Shown here: piece after piece, positions 1 to 5,645 of the stretch
Layout of the letters: each line of letters opens with the position of its first letter
Numbering within the stretch: position 1 is the first letter of the stretch
NCBI GenBank assembly: GCA_038240335.1
Contig: JBBSDV010000064.1
Span: 1-15,600 of the forward strand
Length of the DNA stretch: 15,600 bases
Origin: JBBSDV01 sp038240335
GTDB taxonomy: Bacteria > Chloroflexota > Dehalococcoidia > DSTF01 > JACRBR01
Direction of reading: 5' to 3'
Made by a program: the position numbers and the translations under genes
The notes under the pieces: generated by a model
Seen by the model: the letters and a program-made list of their open reading frames with translations, nothing else
Database searches by the model: none
Told to the model about the DNA's origin: nothing

Positions 1-12
1 CGCGACCGAGCG

Positions 13-1281
13 CTACGCGCGCACCTGCCCCGTCCCGAACACGATCCACTTGTACGTGCAGATCTCCCGCAGTCCCACCGGCCCCCGCGCATGGAACTTC
101 TGCGTCGAGTCGATGATCTCGGCGCCCAGCCCGAACTGGCCGCCGTCAGTGAATTGCGTGCTCGCGTTCACGTAGCACACCGCCGTATCGACCTCGCGCA
201 GGAACCGCATCGCCGTGCTGTAGTCCTCCGTCACGATCGCATCCGAATGGCCGCTGCTGTACCGATAGATGAAGTCCGTCGCCTCGTCGTATGAATCGAC
301 GACTTTGATCGACGCGATCAGCGCGATCCATTCCTTGCCGAAGTCGTCCTCCGTCGCCTGAACGACGCCGCTCGCGCCGCCGAGGATCTCGTACGCCCGC
401 CCGTCGCATCGCAGCTCAACCCCATGCTCGCCAAGCGCGCGCGCGACATCGGGCAGGAAGCGCGCCGCCACCTCCACGTGCACGACGATCGTGTCCAGTG
501 CATTGCAGATGCTGTAGCGCCGCGTTTTCGCGTTCACGACGATGTCGCGCGCCTTATCCAGGTCCGCCGCCGCGTCGACGTACGTGTGACATACGCCGAT
601 GCCGCCGATCAGCACCGGCATCGTCGCGTTCTTCTCGACGAACCGGATCAGTTCCTCACCCCCGCGCGGCACGACGAGATCGATGTACTGCTTCATCTGC
701 AGCATCTCCGCCACGATCGCCCGGTCGCTCGACTCGATGATCTGCACGGCCCCCTCCGGCACGCCCGCCGTCGCCAACGCGCCGTTGATCACGCGTCCCA
801 GCACGATGTTCGATTCGAGCGCTTCCTTGCCGCCGCGCAGGATCGTCGCGCTGCCCGCCTTCAGGCACAGCGATGCGATGTCGACCGTGACGTTCGGCCG
901 GTTCTCGTAGATCGCACCGATGACCCCGAATGGCACGCGCATCTTGCCGACGAGCATGCCGTTCGGCAACGTCTTCATCTCGAGCGACTCGCCGACCGGA
1001 TCAGGCAGCAAAGCCACGTTGCGGACGTCAGCGGCCATCGCCGCGAGCCGGTCGGCCGTCAGCGTCAGTCGGTCGAGCACCGCCGGCGACAGCCCTTCCT
1101 CGCGGCCCCGATCAAGATCACGCGCATTCGCGGCGAGAATGTCCGCTTCGTGCGCCGTGATCGCCCCGGCGAGGCCTTCGAGCGCGGCATTCTTGACCTG
1201 CGTCGAAAGCGTCGCCAGTCGTCGCGCCGCCAGCTTCGCCGCCCGCGCCTTCTCTTCGATTTCACTCGTCGTCGTTGTCAT
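13..1281 (-). CDS. proA: Gamma-glutamyl phosphate reductase (glutamate-5-semialdehyde dehydrogenase)
   Basis: This cytosolic enzyme reduces gamma-glutamyl phosphate to glutamate-5-semialdehyde with NADPH, the second step of proline synthesis. The 422-residue product has the usual ProA length and aldehyde dehydrogenase fold. Visible landmarks are PFGVIGAIYENRPNVT near residues 117-132, the LRGGKEA stretch near 148-154, and the catalytic cysteine C259 in the NAKTRRYSICNA segment. The start is the ATG at 1281, preceded by GGGAGG with a 7-base spacer. The frame stays open to about 1596, but the extra residues are arginine/serine-rich and unlike ProA. The stop is TAG. No proB is visible, so the partner kinase may lie beyond the left edge or elsewhere. 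Identification is by family motifs and is near certain. Confidence 0.96.
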   Translation of the reverse strand: MTTTTSEIEEKARAAKLAARRLATLSTQVKNAALEGLAGAITAHEADILAANARDLDRGREEGLSPAVLDRLTLTADRLAAMAADVRNVALLPDPVGESLEMKTLPNGMLVGKMRVPFGVIGAIYENRPNVTVDIASLCLKAGSATILRGGKEALESNIVLGRVINGALATAGVPEGAVQIIESSDRAIVAEMLQMKQYIDLVVPRGGEELIRFVEKNATMPVLIGGIGVCHTYVDAAADLDKARDIVVNAKTRRYSICNALDTIVVHVEVAARFLPDVARALGEHGVELRCDGRAYEILGGASGVVQATEDDFGKEWIALIASIKVVDSYDEATDFIYRYSSGHSDAIVTEDYSTAMRFLREVDTAVCYVNASTQFTDGGQFGLGAEIIDSTQKFHARGPVGLREICTYKWIVFGTGQVRA

Positions 1282-1824
1282 CGCGCCGCCTCCCGCCGGT
1301 GCAAAAGTGTAGCGCGACAGGCGAAGAGGTGATGACCCACCTGCGACACGCGTGCTGCAAGTTCGACGTGCATCCGTCGCACAATCGACCTTGCACCGGA
1401 TCCGTTGATGCGGACGAAGGAGTTGACAATTGGCGCTCGGGGCCGAAAACACGAAAAGTGCTAAACGATTACATAACGATTTGAGCGCCCGTCCCGACCA
1501 GCGTTGTGAAGAACGAGGTGGACGCTCCTCGCAAGACCGCACAGACTCACCCCGGCGCGCGCCCCACGGCTCGCGGGCGTTCCCAAACCGCAGCATGGCG
1601 CTGACACGCGCCCCGTCGGTCGATGAAGGACGCGCTCCCCGAAGGTGCCTGGCACGCCGCTCTGCGACGAAACCGCCCCTCTCGGCGGACGCTATTCACT
1701 AATCCTTTACGCGCTGACTCCTACAGTGACGCAGGGCGGAGCATGGCGGCAAGGTCGCGGCGACGGCCGACTAGGACAGCCGCAACGCAGGCACAGCGCG
1801 CGATTCCGCAGCGCAGGAGACACA
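1282..1824. other. Divergent intergenic region between proA and the YihY gene
   Basis: This 543-base spacer must hold the promoters of both flanking divergent genes. No open frame in it looks protein-like, and I recognise no tRNA or riboswitch. A TACACT box near 1308-1313 (minus strand) is a possible proA -10, but its -35 is poor. It contains an A/T-richer patch near 1447-1485 with an 11-base-period direct repeat, and a small hairpin (CCGCC/GGCGG) near 1674-1689. Confidence 0.6.
1464..1481. repeat. Tandem AACGATT direct repeat, 11-base period
   Basis: AACGATT occurs at 1464-1470 and again at 1475-1481, one helical turn apart, in the most A/T-rich part of the proA-yihY spacer. Direct repeats with this spacing are typical of response-regulator sites, so it could be an operator, but no regulator gene is nearby. 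Chance is possible. Confidence 0.35.
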
Positions 1825-2760
1825 ATGGCCGCGATCCTCGAGAAGCTTCCGGAGTGGCAAGTCGGTCGCCTCGACATCACCAGCATCGCGAAGGAGACCA
1901 TCCGCGAGGTCGGCGACGATGATGTCACGGGCCTCGCCGCCGAGATGGCCTACCACTCGATCCTTGCGATCTTCCCGTTCCTGCTGTTTCTCGCCGGCCT
2001 CACTTCGATCATCGACAACCTCTTTGGCGTCGGCAATCTGACGGACCAGATCGTCGAGAAGGCGTCGCACGTGATGCCCGAGGATGCCACGTCGCTATTG
2101 CGCTCATTCACGCAGGAGGTCGTCAACTCGCAGGGCGCGGGAGCCATCGTCTTCGGGCTCGTCGGCGCGATCTGGTCGGCTTCGTCAGCCGTCGGCTCGG
2201 CAATGAAGGCGCTCAATCGCGCGTACGACGTCAAGGAAGATCGCGGGTTCGTCCGCCGCAAGCTCACCGCGATTGCGCTCACGATCTTTTTCGGCAGCTT
2301 CATCCTGGCGGCGGCGCTGCTCATCGGCACCGGGCAGTTCGCGGCCGGCGGCATCGGCCACGCGCTCGGCTGGCGGTCGGAGTTCGTACTCGTCTGGAAC
2401 TGGCTCACTCTGCCGGTCGCGTTCCTCCTCGTCACCGCCGCCGTTACGGCTCTCTATTGGCTCGCACCGAACACCGATCACGAATTCAAGTGGATCACCG
2501 CCGGCGCGCTGCTGTTCGCCATCGGCTGGGCGATCGCCTCCATCGCGTTCGCGGTCTATATCTCGAACTTCGCCTCCTACAACCGCACGTACGGCGCCCT
2601 ATCGGCGATGATCATCCTGCTCGTCTGGCTCTACTGGTCGAATCTCCTGCTGCTCATCGGCGGCGAGCTCAACGCCGTCCTCGCCCGCCGTCATGACCCC
2701 GACTACAAAGCCGAGCAGGGCAACCGCCCCCAGGGCAGCGGCTCACAAGCGCAGCCCTAG
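1825..2760 (+). CDS. YihY/BrkB family inner membrane protein
   Basis: A 311-residue polytopic membrane protein of the YihY/BrkB (formerly 'ribonuclease BN') family. Members have about six helices; their role is not firmly settled, with transport or envelope functions suggested. Hydrophobic spans lie near residues 43-64, 105-127, 147-170, 190-212, 224-247 and 256-284. The signature is the C-terminal block YNRTYGALSAMIILLVWLYW (253-272), leading into GGELNAVL, which matches the family's YGSL/LLLWLY/GAELNA pattern. The tail is hydrophilic. The start is the ATG at 1825, preceded by AGGAG with a 5-base-class spacer; the frame is open upstream but those residues are not protein-like. The stop is TAG. 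It stands alone on the plus strand, divergent from proA, and context gives no hint of its job. Confidence 0.9.
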   Translation: MAAILEKLPEWQVGRLDITSIAKETIREVGDDDVTGLAAEMAYHSILAIFPFLLFLAGLTSIIDNLFGVGNLTDQIVEKASHVMPEDATSLLRSFTQEVVNSQGAGAIVFGLVGAIWSASSAVGSAMKALNRAYDVKEDRGFVRRKLTAIALTIFFGSFILAAALLIGTGQFAAGGIGHALGWRSEFVLVWNWLTLPVAFLLVTAAVTALYWLAPNTDHEFKWITAGALLFAIGWAIASIAFAVYISNFASYNRTYGALSAMIILLVWLYWSNLLLLIGGELNAVLARRHDPDYKAEQGNRPQGSGSQAQP

Positions 2761-2874
2761 CCTGCCCACGCGGCGCGGGCCTGAGGCGGGATGTCGGAAA
2801 CTGGATGACGGACATCACAAATCAGACGCTAGGACGTGGATCCGAAAGGAAGGGCAACCGCCGCAACCAGACCC

Positions 2875-2938
2875 CAACTTCCAACTCCGCCTGCCCCCGC
2901 CGCAATCAAATCCCCGACTTCCCACCTCTCACCTCCCA
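2875..2938 (-). repeat. Degenerate heptad tracts between yihY and the UGSC gene
   Basis: Two short 7-base-period tracts lie in the spacer. Read on the minus strand, 2938-2918 gives TGGGAGG, TGAGAGG, TGGGAAG, and 2888-2875 gives GGAGTTG, GAAGTTG. They resemble the tracts after atpA and other stop codons in this window but are antisense to the flanking plus-strand genes. The rest of the 229-base spacer (2761-2989) shows only a weak hairpin (GATGTC 2790-2795 with GACATC 2811-2816). Confidence 0.5.
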
Positions 2939-2977
2939 CAGCCCCGCCTTAAGAACTGGTACAACACCACGGAATAC

Positions 2978-2983
2978 AGGAGG
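2978..2983 (+). promoter_or_regulatory. Ribosome binding site fixing a TTG start
   Basis: A perfect AGGAGG lies 6 bases before a TTG at 2990. It decides the start of the UGSC-family gene: no ATG or GTG is better placed, and the protein motif TIILDPT begins two residues later. Confidence 0.85.
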
Positions 2984-2989
2984 CACACA

Positions 2990-3511
2990 TTGGGAACGAT
3001 CATCCTCGACCCGACCGACGAACGCGTCCCGATCCGCCGCGAGCTCGCAGCCCGGTCCGAGGGCATCACCGGCACAGTCGCGCTGCTTGATATCAGCAAG
3101 CCGCGCGGTAACGTGCTGATCGACCGGCTGCAGCAGCAGCTGGCCGAGCGGCTGCCCGGTGTCGCGTTCAAGCGCTACCGGAAGCCGACATTCACGAAGC
3201 CGGCGCCCGACGCGCTGCGGCGGCAGATCACCGAGGAGTGCGGCTTCGTCATCGAAGCGCTCGCCGATTGAGGCTCCTGCACAACGTGCAGTGTGCACGA
3301 CAGCGTTTGGTTCGAAATGAACAGCCGGCCCGCGGTCTTCATCGCATCCTCAGAGTTCGTCGATGCGGCGATTGCGCAGTCCGAGGCGCTCGGCCTGCCG
3401 GACGTCCGCCGCATTTTCGTGCCGCATCCGATCCAGGACGCCACCGACGACGAGATGCGCGCGAAGGCGGACGCGATCGTCGATCAGATCATCGACGCCC
3501 TCATCGACTGA
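2990..3511 (+). CDS. UGSC-family selenoprotein (TGA at 3269-3271 read as selenocysteine)
   Basis: The reading frame from TTG 2990 runs 93 codons to a TGA, then continues without another stop for 79 codons to a TGA at 3509-3511, giving 173 residues if the first TGA is decoded. The residues around it are ALAD-U-GSCTTCSVHD, with Sec at 94 and Cys at 97 and 100. From memory, this is the signature of the 'UGSC' family first noted in marine metagenome selenoproteome surveys, where homologues carry Sec or Cys at this position. The N-terminal half (TIILDPT, ALLDISKPRGN) and C-terminal half (PAVFIASSEFV, LGLPDVRRIFVPHPI) each look like parts of that one family. The function is unknown; a UxxCxxC motif suggests thiol/selenol redox chemistry (inference). 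A stem-loop after the TGA fits a bacterial SECIS. No sel genes are in the window. The alternative, a nonsense-mutated pseudogene, is less likely. Confidence 0.85.
3269..3299 (+). promoter_or_regulatory. Selenocysteine UGA codon and candidate bacterial SECIS hairpin
   Basis: After the TGA (3269-3271), CGTGCA (3285-3290) pairs perfectly with TGCACG (3294-3299) around a GTG loop that starts 19 bases past the TGA. A short stem with a G at the start of the apical loop, roughly 16-37 bases downstream, is the known bacterial SECIS layout. A competing 6-bp hairpin, CTGCAC (3277-3282) with GTGCAG (3286-3291), overlaps it. Both lie within the coding sequence. Confidence 0.65.
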
Positions 3512-3516
3512 GGGCG
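3496..3516 (+). terminator. Perfect hairpin enclosing the UGSC gene's stop codon
   Basis: CGCCCTCA (3496-3503) pairs over 8 bp with TGAGGGCG (3509-3516) around a 5-base loop, and the terminal TGA forms the start of the 3' arm. No U-tract follows, so it could be a Rho-type or stability hairpin rather than a classic intrinsic terminator. A second weaker stem, GGCGC 3513-3517 with GCGCC 3527-3531, overlaps it. Confidence 0.5.
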
Positions 3517-3908
3517 CGTACACGCAGCGCCATCGACGCTCCGAAGACGCCGCAGCGTTGGGAGTCAACGAGAGCACGACGGAACGGCCGCTCGTCGCTA
3601 CGATGCTCGACTATTCGAGGCGTAGATGCGCGTACGAACGTTAGAATTGTCGTCGTCGACCAGAAGGCGCGTTCGGTGCGCTCAGGCGGGAGTGCAGAGA
3701 GCGCAGCGCACTCTGCCGGGGGTCTGGGGGTGTCCCCCCAGCACTTTATTACTCTTGAAACTGTATCCGGGTACGCGCGAGCGGACACGGCGAACCGCCG
3801 ACCAAGGCCGGACTTGTCTTCGATGCGAGGAACCAAATCGGCGAGTCGTGGACGCGGGCGACTGACCACCGCGACGATGGCATCGTCATCGACGAAAGGA
3901 AGCAGAGC
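3512..3908. other. Intergenic region between the UGSC gene and dapB
   Basis: No convincing gene lies in these 397 bases. The main content is one copy of the dispersed structured repeat (3687-3796). The dapB promoter must be here or upstream, but I see no convincing -35/-10 pair. Confidence 0.6.
3687..3796 (+). repeat. Dispersed structured repeat, copy 1 (MITE/REP-like)
   Basis: This 110-bp stretch matches the reverse complement of 5378-5481. The first block, beginning CGGGAGTGCAGAGAGCGCAG, is almost identical in both copies. The GGTGTCCCCCC core and the right end ACACGGCGAACC are also shared, while the A/T-richer middle differs. It folds well: CTGGGGG (3724-3730) pairs with CCCCCAG (3735-3741), and GCAGAG pairs with CTCTGC to its left. 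No transposase, terminal inverted repeat or clear target duplication is visible. It lies after the UGSC gene and before dapB, on the same strand as both. Confidence 0.8.
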
Positions 3909-4709
3909 ATGGCCGAGCCTATCCGAGTTCTCGTGTCCGGCGGCGGCAAGATGGGCCGCGCCATCGTCGATGCGCTTGCCGCCGATCCGTCGGCCGAGCC
4001 GGTGGGTGTCGTCGACAAGCTCGCGAGCGCCGGCACGTGGGCGCTCGCGTCCGGTGCAACCATCCCGCTGCTCACCGACCCGGCCGAGGCCTTCGAGGCG
4101 ACCAAGCCCGACGTCGTCATCGACTTCACGAACGCCGCATGGACCCCTGTGTTGGCGGCGGCCGCGCTCGAACACGGCGTCCGGCTCGTCATCGGCACAT
4201 CCAGCCTCTCGGACGCCTACGTTTCGACGCTCGTCGCAGAGTGTCGCGAGCGCAAGATCGGCGGCGTCATCGCCGCGAACTTCGCGATCGGCGGTGTGCT
4301 CCTGATGCACATGGCGGCGATCGCGTCGCGGTTCTTCGACTCCGCCGAGATCATCGAGCTGCACCACGACCAGAAGGTCGACGCCCCGTCCGGCACCTCG
4401 ATTGCCACCGCGCAGGCAATGCTGGCCGGCCGCGACGGCCGCCCCTTCGCCCGAAACGAGCCCTCCACCCAGACGATCGCCGGATCGCGCGCGGCGGTTG
4501 TCGACGGCGTTACGATTCACAGCGTCCGCCTGCCCGGCCTCGTCGCCCACCAGGAGGTGATCTTCGGCGGCATCGGCCAAACGCTAACGCTCCGTCACGA
4601 CTCGAACGGTCGCGAGTCATTCATCCCCGGCATCCTCCTCGCTACTCGCGAGGTGATGCGCCGAGAAGAGATGGTAGTCGGCCTCGACGCCCTCGTCGGG
4701 CTACGGTAG
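3909..4709 (+). CDS. dapB: 4-hydroxy-tetrahydrodipicolinate reductase
   Basis: This cytosolic enzyme reduces hydroxy-tetrahydrodipicolinate with NAD(P)H in the diaminopimelate/lysine pathway. The 266-residue product has the family's usual length. The N-terminal Rossmann fold shows VSGGGKMGRAI (residues 9-19), a mild variant of the usual GxxGxMG, and VVIDFT (69-74) before the hinge. The catalytic/substrate block is E150-L-H-H-D-Q-K-V-D-A-P-S-G-T163, with the conserved histidines and K156. The C-terminal block IHSVRLPGLVAHQEVIFGG is also typical. The start is the ATG at 3909 with AAGGA upstream. The stop is TAG, which begins a heptad tract. It converges on atpC. No dapA or other lysine gene is adjacent. 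Confidence 0.97.
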   Translation: MAEPIRVLVSGGGKMGRAIVDALAADPSAEPVGVVDKLASAGTWALASGATIPLLTDPAEAFEATKPDVVIDFTNAAWTPVLAAAALEHGVRLVIGTSSLSDAYVSTLVAECRERKIGGVIAANFAIGGVLLMHMAAIASRFFDSAEIIELHHDQKVDAPSGTSIATAQAMLAGRDGRPFARNEPSTQTIAGSRAAVVDGVTIHSVRLPGLVAHQEVIFGGIGQTLTLRHDSNGRESFIPGILLATREVMRREEMVVGLDALVGLR

Positions 4710-4757
4710 TTCGCAGTTTGGAGTTCGTAGTGCGGAAGTTCACGGTTCGTAGTCGGC
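4707..4757 (+). repeat. Heptad tract beginning at the dapB stop codon
   Basis: Starting with the dapB TAG, the units TAGTTCG, CAGTTTG, GAGTTCG and TAGTGCG run consecutively to 4734, followed by less regular GTTC/GTAG copies to about 4757. The period is 7, so repeated TAG triplets fall in different frames. Confidence 0.7.
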
Positions 4758-4858
4758 CAAGACCGGCCTGACGCTGCCCCACACGGCCTTGCCCATTGGG
4801 GCTGAGGCGAACGCGACCGCAGAGAGAACTACAAACTGTGAACTGTAAACCGTGAACT
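4737..4858. terminator. Inverted repeat between convergent dapB and atpC (possible bidirectional terminator)
   Basis: AGTTCACGGTT at 4737-4747 is the exact reverse complement of AACCGTGAACT at 4848-4858. The arms belong to opposed heptad tracts following dapB and atpC. About 100 bases lie between, including small hairpins (GGCC 4755-4758 with GGCC near 4765; CCC/GGG around ATT near 4793-4801). No U-tract is seen; a shared termination zone is an inference from the convergent layout. Confidence 0.45.
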
Positions 4859-4875
4859 AGCGCAGCGACCGACTA
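4825..4875 (-). repeat. Heptad tract downstream of atpC
   Basis: On the minus strand, the atpC stop TAG (4875-4873) opens a TAGTCGG unit. After a 9-base interruption come five consecutive units from 4859 to 4825: TAGTTCA, CGGTTTA, CAGTTCA, CAGTTTG, TAGTTCT. Confidence 0.7.
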
Positions 4876-5301
4876 CCGCTGCTGCGTCGGCCGGCGGCGA
4901 CGGCGGTTCTCGGCGACGCGGAGGCGGATCATCGCCCGCTGCAAAGCCGCCTGCATTGTCGCCAGATCCTCGATCCCCTCGCGCCGTTCGATTGCCACGC
5001 GGGCGCGTTCGCGCGCCTGCTCGGCGCGAGCGACGTCGATCTCGTCCGCTCGCTCCGCCGCGTCGGCGAGGACGATCACCTTGTCGTTGAGAACCTCGAA
5101 GAATCCGCCCGTGACGACAAATGGCGTCTCTTCGCCACCCTTCTTGAGCACGAGTTCGCCCGGCCCGAGCGTCGTCATGAAGGGCGCGTGCTGCGGCAGG
5201 ACGGCCAGCTGGCCCTCGATACCCGGCGCGATCACCTCATCGACGCCGTCTTCCTCCAGCAGCGTCTTCTCAACCGTCACGATCTCAACTGAAAGCGGCA
5301 T
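4873..5301 (-). CDS. atpC: F1 ATP synthase subunit epsilon
   Basis: Epsilon is the central-stalk subunit that links gamma to the c-ring and can inhibit ATP hydrolysis. The 142 residues have the usual two parts: an N-terminal beta sandwich (residues 1-85, with EGQLAVLPQHAPFMTTLGPG and the GGFFEVLNDKVIVLAD strand) and a C-terminal helical hairpin (about 88-132). A basic tail, NRRRRRPTQQR, ends it. It is the last gene of the operon but lies 344 bases from atpD, an unusually long gap. The ATG start at 5301 has only a weak AAGG upstream, and the stop is TAG. Weak initiation, the distance and the intervening repeat suggest its level may be set separately (inference). Confidence 0.95.
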   Translation of the reverse strand: MPLSVEIVTVEKTLLEEDGVDEVIAPGIEGQLAVLPQHAPFMTTLGPGELVLKKGGEETPFVVTGGFFEVLNDKVIVLADAAERADEIDVARAEQARERARVAIERREGIEDLATMQAALQRAMIRLRVAENRRRRRPTQQR

Positions 5302-5377
5302 CTCGTATCAGCCTTGACTAGGCACTTGCTTCTAACGCTTCGTCACACATCGCCTGGATCATCCCGGCTTGGTCGCT

Positions 5378-5481
5378 GGTTCGCCGTGTCGCTCTCGCCT
5401 ACCCGGGTGCAGATTAATGGAAGGAGAGAGTTCCCGGGGGGACACCCCCCGGCAGAGGGCGCTGCGCTCTCTGCACTCCCG
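5378..5481 (-). repeat. Dispersed structured repeat, copy 2 (MITE/REP-like)
   Basis: The minus strand of this 104-bp stretch matches 3687-3796. The left block (about 36 positions, with one clear difference), the GGTGTCCCCCC core and the right-end ACACGGCGAACC are shared, and the middle differs. Its core forms a perfect 8-bp hairpin, CCGGGGGG (5434-5441) with CCCCCCGG (5445-5452), around ACA. GCAGAG/CTCTGC form a neighbouring stem. It is co-oriented with the ATP synthase genes. Confidence 0.8.
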
Positions 5482-5526
5482 ACCGGCTGCGATCTACCTG
5501 CAGGATCGAAGATCGCGCTCAACGAA

Positions 5527-5565
5527 AACGCAACTTCGAGAGCCATGCGCTCGCATAGTTGCGTT
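5527..5565. repeat. Strong stem-loop between atpD and atpC
   Basis: AACGCAACT (5527-5535) pairs perfectly with AGTTGCGTT (5557-5565). Inside it CGAG (5537-5540) pairs with CTCG (5550-5553). It could act as an RNA-processing, stability or attenuation hairpin between the beta and epsilon genes. No U-tract follows on either strand. Confidence 0.55.
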
Positions 5566-5610
5566 CGGCCACCTCGCTGATCGCACTCATCGCGCGACTC
5601 CGCGCGCCCA

Positions 5611-5642
5611 GTTCTGTGTCCTCTGTGGCCATCTGTGGGTCG
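5611..5642 (-). repeat. Short CACAGA-type periodic tract after atpD
   Basis: Directly after the atpD stop, the minus strand reads CCACAGATGG, CCACAGAGGA, CACAGA in near-tandem with a 9-10 base period. The style resembles the heptad tracts after other genes here, but the unit differs. Confidence 0.5.
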
Positions 5643-5645
5643 TCC

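Larger units (their letters stand above)
5302..5645. other. Long atpD-atpC intergenic region
   Basis: No gene is seen in these 344 bases. Read in operon direction it holds a short periodic tract after atpD, a strong stem-loop at 5527-5565 and the dispersed repeat at 5378-5481. ATP synthase beta and epsilon genes are normally only tens of bases apart, so this looks like an insertion-expanded spacer. Confidence 0.7.

Noticed and set aside
1282..1596. An N-terminal extension of proA of about 105 residues
   Set aside because: The residues are Arg/Ser/Cys-rich and unlike ProA, while a good ribosome site precedes the ATG at 1281, which gives the normal family length.
1490..1720. A structured RNA or riboswitch upstream of yihY
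   Set aside because: Only a weak short hairpin is visible and I could not match any known RNA class; a covariance-model scan would be needed to claim one.
3269..3271. Reading the in-frame TGA as a simple nonsense mutation or as an alternative code (TGA = Trp)
   Set aside because: The surrounding residues match the UGSC motif exactly where Sec or Cys is expected, and the downstream half shows no decay. TGA also ends atpD and this same gene, and tryptophans elsewhere use TGG, so a general code change does not fit.
3687..3796. Calling the dispersed repeat an insertion sequence
   Set aside because: It is only about 110 bp, encodes nothing plausible, and shows neither terminal inverted repeats nor a clear target duplication.
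3238..4305. A plus-strand open frame overlapping the UGSC gene's end and the start of dapB in another frame
   Set aside because: Arg/Ser/Pro-rich shadow; it conflicts with two recognisable proteins.
4707..4709. Amber read-through (for example pyrrolysine) at the many TAG stops
   Set aside because: The downstream sequence is repetitive and carries more stops within a few codons; no protein-like continuation is seen.
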